This document shows, one piece after another, positions 55,230 through 64,000 of a stretch of 64,000 nt of DNA; positions within the stretch are counted from its first letter, which is position 1, and every line of letters starts with the position of its first letter. This DNA comes from Pseudozyma flocculosa PF-1 (taxonomy: Eukaryota > Basidiomycota > Ustilaginomycetes > Ustilaginales > Ustilaginaceae). A program made the translations under genes and the position numbers. Below the pieces are notes generated by a model that was given only the letters and a program-made list of their open reading frames with translations, searched no databases and was not told the DNA's origin. The stretch is from positions 1,056,727 to 1,120,726 of the forward strand of contig NW_006920870.1 in assembly GCF_000417875.1 (NCBI RefSeq). The letters are read 5' to 3'.

Positions 55230-57344
55230 ATGAAGGTGAGTAGTGTCGATACGGCAAGCGGATGATGCCGTTGGCCTTTGCTCACCGACCAGCCCCTTGC
55301 CTGCCCTTGCACGCCGAATCCCCCCACCACCAGGTCGCGGTCGAGGGCTGCTCGCATGGCGAGCTCGACGCCATCTACGCCTCGATCCTCCGCGCAGAGC
55401 GCGAGCAGGGCTTCGCCGTCGACGTCGTCCTCCTCTGCGGCGACTTCCAGGCCATCCGCAACCATGCCGACCTCCACTGCATCGCCGTGCCCGAAAAGTA
55501 CCGCAGCCTCGGCGGCTTCCACCGCTATTACTCCGGCGAGCTCGTCGCGCCCATCCTCACCATCGTCGTCGGCGGAAACCACGAGGCCAGCAACTACCTC
55601 TGGGAGCTCTACCACGGCGGGTGGGTCGCACCCAACATCTACTATCTCGGCGCTGCGGGTGCCGTAGACGTCGGCGGCCTCACCATCGCCGGCGCCTCCG
55701 GCATCTTCAAGCAGCCCGACTACAACAAGGGCCGCTTCGAGAGGCTGCCCTACAACAACAATACCATCCGCAGCACCTACCACACCCGCAGCTACGATAT
55801 CCACCGCCTCAAGCTGCTCGACCGGCCAGACGTCATGCTCTCCCACGACTGGCCCAACACCATCGAGCAGCACGGCGACACCGCGAGTCTCATCAAGCGC
55901 AAGCCCTACTTCAAGTCTGAAATCAGGACCGAGACGCTCGGCTCGCCGCCGCTCCTCGAGCTCCTCAAGGCCGTCAAGCCGCCCTACTGGTTCTCGGCGC
56001 ACCTCCATGTCAAGTTCGCCGCCCTCTACGATCACGACCGGGCGGGGGCGGCCAACCCGCCCAGCGCGGCCGCAGCGCCGCAAGCACCACCGGGATCCAA
56101 ACCCGAGGCCCTTGACGCCAATTTCCACCTCGATGACGGCGCCGGAGGCGACAAAGGAACGCCGAATGACGACGCAAGCGGGGCGCAATCCGCACCGAAG
56201 GGCGCTGCGGAGAACAAGACACGCTTCCTGGCGCTCAGCAAGTGTCTGCCAGGCCACGACTTCCTGCAGTACCTCGACATCCCCGCACCGGGCGACGACG
56301 AGCTGGCGCAACGGAAGCAGAGGTCATCGACGAATCGAGCCATGCCCACATTCCGCTTCTCGAAGCGCTGGCTCGCCATCACGCGCGCCCTCCACCCTCA
56401 GCTCTCGCTCAGCATGCGGCAAGCGCCGCTGCCGCCAGTCGACGACGCTGCGCTCCTGCAGAGCATCGAGAGGGACGAAGCCTGGATCGAGGCGAAGCTC
56501 GCGTCGTTACAAGGGGAGCAGGATGCAGTGGGACCCAGCGACGATGGTGATGCGAAGGCGGTCACGCCGCCAAAGCACCCTCTCGATGTGCTTCGCGTGC
56601 AGCACTTTGTCAGAACAGCACCAGCCCCCTTTGAGCAGGGCGGGCTGCTGACGGGGCAACGTGAGTATGCGCCGTCCGGTGCGCACGCGAAAGGCAGAAG
56701 ATTCTGGTCGATCCCTGACCGACCTTGTCCCCTTGGCATCTCCGTCCTTCGCCCGATGAACAGCGTCCTGGTACACGAATCCACAGACGGAAGCTCTGTG
56801 CCACTTTCTCGAGATCCCCAACAAGATCAATCCACGGCCCACGGGCATGCACGGTCCCCCGGGCGGCGGCGGGATAGGCCAGATACCTTCGCCCGTTCCT
56901 CAACGCCTCGACATGGGACCCGACGGGAGGCCGCGCTTCTTCCCAGCCATGGCGGGCGGGCTACCAGGTGGGCCGCCGTTTCTGCCCGGGCCCGGGCCGT
57001 TTCCGCTCGCCGCGCCTGGCGGACCACCAGGCGGGCCATTTCTGCCCGGACCGTTTCCGCTCGTCGCTCCTAGTGGCCCACCGCCACCGCCGCCGCCCCT
57101 CCATTGCGCACCCGGGCCTTTCAACCCTTCGTTCAAGAGGTCGTGGGACCACGACGTGGCACCCCCTCCTGTCGGTGCCGGGCCAGGACCGGCTGGGCAG
57201 GCAGACACTGCGGATCCAAACGCCCTCGACATTGGCGTCGACGACTTCGATGACGACGACGACGAGCCGGTGGATGAGACGGCTGATCCGCCTCCTTTTG
57301 CGCTGAACGAGCCTCTGAAGCGATGGGCAGAGGGGAGCGGCTGA
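55230..57344 (+). CDS. DBR1: RNA lariat debranching enzyme
   Basis: This metallophosphoesterase cleaves the 2'-5' branch of excised intron lariats in the nucleus. The exons are 55230-55235 (only ATG AAG), 55334-56660 and 56794-57344, giving 627 residues. The tiny first exon is required: MK joins VAVEGCSHGELDAIY, the family's start. Metal and catalytic motifs are GCSHGELD (the Cys variant typical of Dbr1), LLCGDFQAIRN, VGGNHEASN, LSHDWP and FSAHLHVKFAA. The C-terminal Dbr1 domain ends with LCHFLEIPNKINPRP, after which comes a Gly/Pro-rich tail with FPLxAPxGPPGG repeats and an acidic DDFDDDDDEP patch. The acceptor of intron 2 is uncertain: the strong donor (GTGAGT, phase 1) pairs in frame with an AAG acceptor at 56793, not with the nearby CAG at 56784. 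Confidence 0.93.
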
Positions 57345-57567
57345 TGCGCTTCCTTTCCCGCACCTCTTCGCGCTCCTGGTCCCCGAGCAGACATCCACTC
57401 TGTGTCCGTGGGCGGCGCCGGCATCGGAAGACCCACGGAGCACGTTACACATCGTCGCTACTTGGCATTCCGTCGCGCCTAGATCATTCTGCTGCTTAGC
57501 ACTGTACTGCTTCCCCTCGACGTCGAATCGATCGACCGACCGTTGCGTGTGCAGCACGACGGCCGAG

Positions 57568-59076
57568 CTACTGCCGGACGCTCTGCTGGACCTTGGGCTT
57601 GACCTCGTCCAGGATCATCTTGGCAGACTGCTTGTCGAGCTTCTTCATGTACCGCTCGATGACTCGGACGGGCTCGAGGCCGCGGGCGTCGACCTGCTGA
57701 CGGCGGCTACCGAGGTAGGCGAGGATGTCGTGCAGGTTGGCGCGGACCGTCTTGAGGCCCTGCTCGCGCGACTGGGACGTCGTGCCGGCGTAAAAGTGGC
57801 TGGGCATGCGGAAGGGCTTGGGCCTGCGCGCGTTCTTGTCCGGAAGCGCCGTGTCCATGGCCGAGACGAGGAGCGAGATGGTCGAGTCGACCTTTTCAAC
57901 GACCCGACCCCGGTCCGGCCGCGAGCGGTTGGACGCCTCCTGCAGCCCAAAGACGTTGATGTACGTGGCGGGCAGGAACGAGAGGATGATGGGGTCGACG
58001 AAGCCGTAGTTGAAGTGCGGCGTCAGGATCACGGCCAGGGCCATGCGGTCCAGGATGGAGAGCTGGGCCCGCACCGCAGCGTCGGCGTCGGCGTCGGTCT
58101 GCTCGGCAGTCTCTGCTGGTGCGGCTGCCTCGGCGTCGGCGGCAGGGGCGGCGGCGGCATCATCCGCCTCGGGCGCGACGGGTGCGAGGAGGTCGACCTC
58201 CTGGACGGGCGCGCCCTCGAGCGTGACGCTCTCGAGCAGCGCCTCTGTGCTCCCGCTGATGGCCTTTGCCCTCAGCTCGCGCTGGATGAGGTAGAGGGTG
58301 GGCAGGTCCGCCTCCATGCCGAAGCGGTACCTCTCGAGAAAGGCGTGCAGGCCGACCTCGGGGTAGCCGATGGCGGCGGCACGACGGCCAAAGATGGGTC
58401 CGCTCTCTACGCCCAGTTTGCCTACGCGGTCGAGGTAGGTCTCGGCGAGCGAGAGGGCCGAGAGGAGCTCGTCCTTGGTGTTGGCGTGGCGCGCCAGGTA
58501 GCGCCACCGCCGCACGCTGGGTTCCCGGCTGAGGTCCAGCTTGTCCCACGCCAGGTGCGACTCGACAAACGCAAACGCCTGGTTCCACGTTGGTCCCGCC
58601 GGCTGCCGCGGGCCCGCCGGGTCCGAGCTCGGTGGTGCTGCGGCGTCGTCTGGGCCGACGTGCTCCGATGTGGTGCCGCCAAACAGGTCGTCGTCCTCGA
58701 ATGCGGCAGAGTCGTCGTCGTCAAACTCAGTGACCTCCTCTACCGCGCTCGAGCTCTTGCCCTTTTTCTTGCAGGCTGTGCAGGGATCGATGGCGGTGGG
58801 TAAGAGGGGGATTTAGGGCGCGCGGATATAACGTCAGCTGAACCGCTGCGGCGGCGATCCCGAGACCACAGCAAGAGGGCAAGTGGACGCACCTGTTGGC
58901 GAGGTAGAGAAAGCGCGAGGAGCTGCCAGCTTATCGCCACGGAATGCCTCGGCGGAAGAGCCGTGGGGAGCGAGACCATTGGATCGGAAGAGGGCCGGTG
59001 TGACAGCGCTGCGTGCCAGCGTCCTGGTCGAGCCGGAAGCGACCCGGAGGGCGGACCGAGCCAAGACGTTCTTCAT
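57568..59076 (-). CDS. Predicted mitochondrial protein, function unknown
   Basis: Two exons, 59076-58893 and 58775-57568, give 463 residues. The 117-nt intron (GTGCGT...GCACAG, phase 1) joins FSTSPT to ACKKKGKSSS. Residues 1-62 form a classic presequence: Arg/Ser/Ala-rich, no early acids, ending RAFSTSP. An acidic DDDDSAAFEDDDLFGG stretch follows. The remainder is mainly helical: WNQAFAFVESHLAWDKLDL, VRRWRYLARHANTKDELL, LERYRFGMEADLPTLYLIQREL, an Ala/Glu-rich linker, then DRMALAVILTPHFNYGFVDP and a basic C-terminal helix MKKLDKQSAKMILDEV. The helical repeats recall organellar RNA-binding or ribosome-associated proteins, but I do not recognise the family and make no functional claim. It shares orientation with the glycogen synthase upstream of it. 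Confidence 0.78.
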
Positions 59077-59748
59077 CGCCGCGGTTGTCGTCGTCGCTAT
59101 CGCTTTCGTCGGTCTGATCCGATGCAAGGAAAGGAGGGAAGATGAGTAGGAAGGGCGGCTACGCAGGAGGTGAGGATGTCGTCGCGGGGAGGGGCGGTGT
59201 GGTCGAGCAGGAAGATGTGCCGAGCGAGAGAGCGAGCGGAGCGCAGGCAGAAAATCGGGCTTCGACGGACAAGCCCTTCTTCCGATTTTTGGACCCACGC
59301 CACGTGACCCGCCCTCGTACCCCACTCAGGATCCATGCCAGGCGACGATGGTCACGAGTAGAGAGAGAGAGAGAGAGAGATCCATTTCGCAAAGCAGACC
59401 GAGACACACTTTGGACAGGACAGGTACCGGGGCCACAATGAATGTGAGGAACGGAGAGAGAGTGAGGAAGAAACGAGGGCGAGGGAGCGAGGGAGCGAGG
59501 GAGCGAGGGCGGGCAGAGCAAGAGTTGCTCGAGCAATGCAAGACAGGAGACAAGGGGGCAGGGTGACGATCGAGACGAATGCTGTTTCGGGAAAGGGAAG
59601 GTGGGGAGCACGAGAAGCGCAGCGGAGCGATGGGCGGCGGCGGCAGCTGCGACAGTAGAGATGCGGCGACGGCAGGGGTGATGTCGCAGCACAAGGGGAT
59701 CAAGGGCCGTAGGAAACGGGGTCAAGGAGTCGAGCGAGTGCCTTGCCC
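59077..59748. other. Spacer between glycogen synthase and the mitochondrial-protein gene
   Basis: 672 bp hold the promoter of the mitochondrial-protein gene and the 3' flank of glycogen synthase. Simple repeats are (GA)n at 59362-59381 and GAGCGAGG units around 59483-59512. No gene was recognised. Confidence 0.45.
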
Positions 59749-62102
59749 CTAGTTGCCGTTGCCGTTGCCGTTGGCGCCGTTGGGGTGGTTGTGGGAGCTG
59801 AGCGCCTGGTCGGCGCGGTCGAGGTCGGCGCTGGACAGGACCTTGCCTCCGCCCAGCCCGGGCGTCGATGCGCCGCTCATGCTGCCCACCGAGGTGCCTC
59901 GGTTCCTGGCCTTCATGACCAGCGGGAACTTGTAGGCGGCCTCTTCCTCGTCGTCGGATCCGTGCTGGCTCATGGCCCTCCAGAACTGCTGCGAGCCGCG
60001 GTAGTCGGACGTGCTCAGGCTCTGCAGCTCCTCGGTGAGCGTGCCGAATTCGCCGGGCGTGCGCATGCCCGACGGCGGCAGCCTCGGCGATCCGGGCACC
60101 GACATGGGCGGCTGCATCTTGCCACCTGCGGCGATGTCGTCGAAGTAGCTGTCGATGTCCTCGTCGTCCTCGAACGAGTCAGGGTAGGCGCGGCGCAGCG
60201 CCAGCTGCCTCGCCTTGGCGTACTCGAGGCCGAGGCGCTTCCAGTCGAGCAGCTCCGACAGCCTCTCGGTGCGGTTGCGCTGGTTGATGCGCTGCCTCCT
60301 CGTCTTTTGCGCGTATGTGAACATCTGGTCGGCAAGCTGGTTGACGCTGTCCTCGACGCTCTTCATGCGGCGGTCGACGATGTAGATGCCGTAGTCCTCG
60401 CCGCGCTCGATAGTGTCCTCCATGAAGCAGCCGAAGCCGGAGAGGTTGGTGGTGATCGAGGGGATGCCCATCACGGTGCACTCGGCCGGCGTGTAGCCCC
60501 AAGGCTCGTAGTACGACGGGAAGACGCCGAGGTGGCAGCCGCGCACAAACTCCTCGTAGTCGAGACCGAGGATCGGGTTGTTGGCGTTGAGGAACTCGGG
60601 GTGGAAAATCATCTTGACGCGGTCCGACGAGCGGTTGAAGAGCTGGACGCGGCGGATCTGGTTGAGGATGGGATCGTTGCTGTCGTCGGCCATGTTGTGC
60701 GTGACAACAGGCGGCAGCGAGTTGCGCTTGAGCGCAAAGACGCGCTTCTTGAGCGCGATCTTGTCGGCGTCCGAGAGCAGCTGCGATGGGTCGATGATGT
60801 CGGTGCCGCTGTCGCCCTGGTACCTCGCCGTGCGCTCAAACAGACGCTCGCCGATCCTCGCCTGGATCTGCTCGACCGTGTCGCGCAGCTGCTTGGTCAC
60901 GGCCTGCCCCTTGAGCGCCTCGATCGTGTACGACTTGGTCTCGGCGGGCATAATGATGAAGGCGACGACGGTGACCTTGGATCCGGCCTTTTGCAGGCGG
61001 TAGTTGAGCCGGGCGAGCGCCTCGATGAACATGTCGACGCCCTTGTTGCGGTACTCGTACCTGCCCGCGGTGAAGAAGTAGAGCGTGTTGTCGAGGTCAA
61101 AGTCGTAGTGGCCGTAGAAGTGGCCCTTGATGAACTCGTTGATCTTGTGCTTGGAGACGGCATGGAGGTTTTGGAACTCGTGCATGGCGGAGAACTTGAC
61201 CACGTTGAGGCCGTTGGGCAGCACGCCGTCGGGCTTGCGCTTGAGCAGGTGCTCGCTCTCGTAGGCCGTGATGTGGCTGACGGTGGTGAAGACGTCGGCG
61301 CAGTGGGCTGCCGACCTCTCGATGCAGTAGCGGTGGTAGATGCCGCGCTTGCCCGCCTCGTGGTCGACGTCAAAGTACTGCAGGTTGTTGTAGAAGTCGA
61401 CGCTGCCGGCGCACAGGTATCGGCCCAGCAGCGTGGCGTGGGTGGTGAAGATGGTGGTCACGTCAATGTGCCTCTTTCGGCAGAGCGGGATGGCGAGTCC
61501 GGCCTGCCACTCGTGGAAGTGGGCGATGACGGCCTTCTTGCGCTCTCGCGTGACAAACTGCGGTGCAGGCGGCAATGGGCGACGGAGCGAGACTGTCAGC
61601 ATTTCGATGCCGCGGTGCACGAATCGGCGACTTTGGGCGCCGGGCCGTGTGCACTCACCTCTCCGAGGAACCAGGCGACCATGTAGCCGAAGATGAGCGT
61701 CTCGTTTGTCTCGTGGTCGTTTGGCGGCGTAGGGATGCCGGCGAGGTTCCAGAGGTCGCCCTTCCACTCGTCCATGCGGTGGTACATGCTGCCGGTGTCA
61801 AAGAGGAGCACCTTTGGCGCGCGTTCGATGAGCCACCTGCCGTAGAGGTACTTTACGCCTGCCGCCTTCATGCTCTCGAGGGTGGCCTTGAGCGCGGGCT
61901 CCTCTGGCTCGAGCGCCTCGACCTCCATGGGCGCCGTCTTGTACGAGAGCGGGCCAATCAGGCAGTAGCGGTCCCCGTACTCTTGCTGCGTGACGGGGGC
62001 TTTTGTCTTGATGACGGTGTAGATGCCTCCGACCTTGTTGGCGACCTCCCACGCCGCCTCAAAGAGGAGCGGGTTGTGGACGTCGCGCTTCTCGACCGAC
62101 AT
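59749..62102 (-). CDS. GSY1: Glycogen [starch] synthase
   Basis: This GT3-family enzyme adds glucose from UDP-glucose to growing glycogen in the cytosol. The exons are 62102-61659 and 61557-59749, giving 750 residues. The 101-nt intron (GTGAGT...ACCGCAG, phase 0) joins [10 protein letters not shown] to [17 protein letters not shown]. Landmarks are the N-terminal [12 protein letters not shown]-glucose loop, [31 protein letters not shown] (Arg cluster near the glucose-6-phosphate site) and the retaining-GT E-x7-E motif in [11 protein letters not shown]-terminal Ser-rich tail with SVPGSPRLP and SMSGAST-like sites corresponds to the region phosphorylated to inactivate yeast Gsy, so allosteric and phosphorylation control is expected. 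Length is close to the usual 700 of fungal enzymes. Confidence 0.96.
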
Positions 62103-64000
62103 GGTGGACGAGGGGGGAGAGGGGAAGAGGTGGGCGATTCGAGCCGAAGTGCGGTGGCGAACGTCTCCTTTTGGGGTCGGTCAACGACGGTGGAGGCGAC
62201 GGGGATGGCAGGGCAGGGCAGGGCAGGACAGCAAGGGCGATACGGTCGAGCGTGAGGTGAAGGCTGCGACGATGCGGCGAGAAGGTGTGCTGGTGGTGAA
62301 GGAAGAAGAGGCAGGGCGGCGAGAGCGAGTGCGACCTGACGTAGCGGGGGTGGTCGGGGCCTCTTTAAACAAGCGCGGCGGACGAGCCAGCCAGACGAAG
62401 CTGGAAGCCATCCAGCCAACCAGCCAGGCTAGGCTGCCCGACGAGAAGCGGCCATCGCCGCCTGCACACGAGGGCCAAGGCGGCCCAGGCAGGCAGCGGC
62501 AGCAGGTCACCGGGGCACCACCAACGCAGGGCCACGGGCGGAGGATGTGTGGAGTTCGCGCGGTGCGTGCCTCCCTCTGGGCCCGGTGCCCGCCCTGTCG
62601 ACCCGCCCGCTGGGAGAGCACACGCCATCTCCACCTCGCCTCTCTCTCTCTGCCTGGCAGGCGGCGCTGCCCCACGCTGGCCGACCCACTCACCACCAGC
62701 CAACCAGAAAGTCGCCTGCCTGCCTCGCGGCTCGCCCGCCCTTCCCCAGGGACAGTCACCGGCAGACGAACGCGAGGCCCGGGCCAGGGCCAGGGCCAGG
62801 GCCTAGCGGGCGACAGCGTGGGGACCCGCTTCCAAAAAAATCCCCAACGGTTGGTTGGCCTCTCTCTGCAATTTTCCTTCCCCGCGCACAAAACTTCCCG
62901 GTCGAGGCGCAGCAAGGACAGCGGGTCAAGTTCGAAACCGCCAGGCCGCGCCACTCGACGCGACCCCATCGATGAGGCGGCAAGATGGCCGTCGCACCTG
63001 ACGTATCGATGAGGGGCAAGGAGCGAGGAAACCATGCCATCCTCGTCGTCGCCTCCTTCTTCTTCTTCTCTGATGTCGAGGCCTTGTTGTCTCACGGGCG
63101 TTGCTCGAGCAATGGGTTAGCGGCTGGACAGATCCGACGATCCCTTGCCTGATTGGCGCAGGTTTCGCACCCAATCTCTCTAAGAATCTGACCGCCTTGC
63201 TTGCTTGCTTGCTTGCTCGCTCGCTTTTGTCGCCGGCCGTGTGCGTCGTACCGTCAGACAGGAAGGTCCAGCCTCGAACCATGCCACCAAATGACCGAGG
63301 GCTGGGCGCGGGACCGGCAGGCAAAGGTGGATCGACGCAACACATGCACATATCGACAAGCAGCAACTGCCCGCCAGCCTGCCTGCGGGTTCGACGGACC
63401 TAGCCTGATGCAGGTCAGACGCGCTAGCCTACGCGCGTCCTGATCGCCGTCTTTGTCGTCGTCGTCGTCGTCGCCGTCGCGGCCGTCGCGGCCGTCGCAG
63501 CCGTCGCTGTCCGCAGCGCCCGATGCCTAAGCCATCGATCAATCGTCGACACACGCACAGAGTCGGTGCGATAGCAAGACGAGACGCGGTGAGAGGAAAC
63601 GAGCGCCTGGCCATTATTGTAGCAACATGGTGTGAGCACAGCATCGTGCCCGCACCGACCGTCCCTGCCGGCGTCTCGAAGCGACCGACGTCAGCGGCTG
63701 ACCCGCAGAGCAAGCAAAGGTCAGAGGAGCGAGCGGTGGGTGCGTGCCAAGCCCACATGACAGGCTGGGACCACGGAAACGACGAGCCTAAAGCGAGCGA
63801 GTCTGACGACGGCGCCGTGTCGGAGTTATACAACAGGCTAGGCGTCGTCGTCGTCGTCGTCTTCGCCGTCGCCGGTGGTGGTGACGGCAACCAGGATGAC
63901 CTGCAAACGCATGCTGTATGTCGTTTTGGCCCGCTCGAGCGGCCGCCAAGCGAGCCTTTGCCTTGACGTCGTTCCTGTCATGGCAGGGAAGAAAGCTCGC
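62103..64000. other. 1.9-kb right-end region without a recognised gene
   Basis: The left part is the glycogen synthase promoter. Simple repeats are GGGCCAGGGCCAGG near 62783-62800, (TTGC)n at 63197-63216 and GTC/GCC-type runs at 63451-63480 and 63843-63870. Open frames up to 330 codons are Arg/Pro-rich and lack family resemblance. A gene may continue beyond the right edge but cannot be recognised here. Confidence 0.45.

Noticed and set aside
59743..61686. A 647-codon open frame antisense to glycogen synthase
   Set aside because: It mirrors the codon structure of the real gene on the other strand.
62103..64000. A gene or tRNA at the right end
   Set aside because: Open frames lack family features. 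GTTCGA-like sites here and in other spacers were checked by eye for T-arm pairing and failed. A tRNAscan run would settle this.

Overview
The window is GC-rich eukaryotic DNA. Its genes are dense, sit on both strands and carry short spliceosomal introns (84-135 nt, GTGAGT-like donors), with long runs of low-complexity coding sequence. The conserved genes (GAL7, FMP52, PSMG3/PAC3, mL53, YSH1, GCP2/SPC97, DBR1, glycogen synthase) are fungal. Intron style, base composition and very long disordered proteins suggest a basidiomycete, most likely a smut-related one (Ustilaginomycotina); that placement is inference. All exon joins were worked out by eye from splice signals, reading phase and family resemblance.

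Layout. 1-5342: a 3'-partial HAD-type hydrolase, GAL7 (-), FMP52 (+), proteasome chaperone PSMG3 (-) and mitoribosomal mL53 (+), forming two divergent pairs. 5343-10716: a small secreted cysteine-rich protein with a TATA box (-) and the mRNA 3'-end nuclease YSH1 (-). 10717-21854: a 1721-residue RabGAP (+), a mitochondrial-looking hemerythrin-domain protein with an 11-nt microexon (-) and an F-box protein (-). 21855-28685: the accessory part of the window, with a degenerate 36-nt tandem repeat, a pair of palindromic repeats, and a large unfamiliar HNH-nuclease-like gene that contains an internal duplication and a coding minisatellite interrupted by an assembly gap. 28686-35110: gamma-tubulin complex GCP2 (+, nine exons), a truncated gluconolactonase pseudogene (-) and a secreted GDSL/SGNH esterase (+). 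35111-48473: a 1508-residue coiled-coil protein with an F-box-like segment (+) and a La-motif RNA-binding protein (+, broken by a 70-N gap). 48474-64000: a 1732-residue SH3/RA polarity-type protein (-), lariat debranching enzyme DBR1 with a 6-nt first coding exon (+), an unrecognised mitochondrial-type protein (-) and glycogen synthase (-), followed by about 1.9 kb without a recognisable gene.

The genes are mostly independent housekeeping loci. Loose themes are carbohydrate metabolism (GAL7, glycogen synthase, dead lactonase), RNA processing (YSH1, DBR1, La protein) and polarity, trafficking or cytoskeleton (RabGAP, GCP2, SH3/RA protein). No CRISPR array, rRNA or convincing tRNA was found. 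The best candidate for something undescribed is the HNH gene at 22901-26618.
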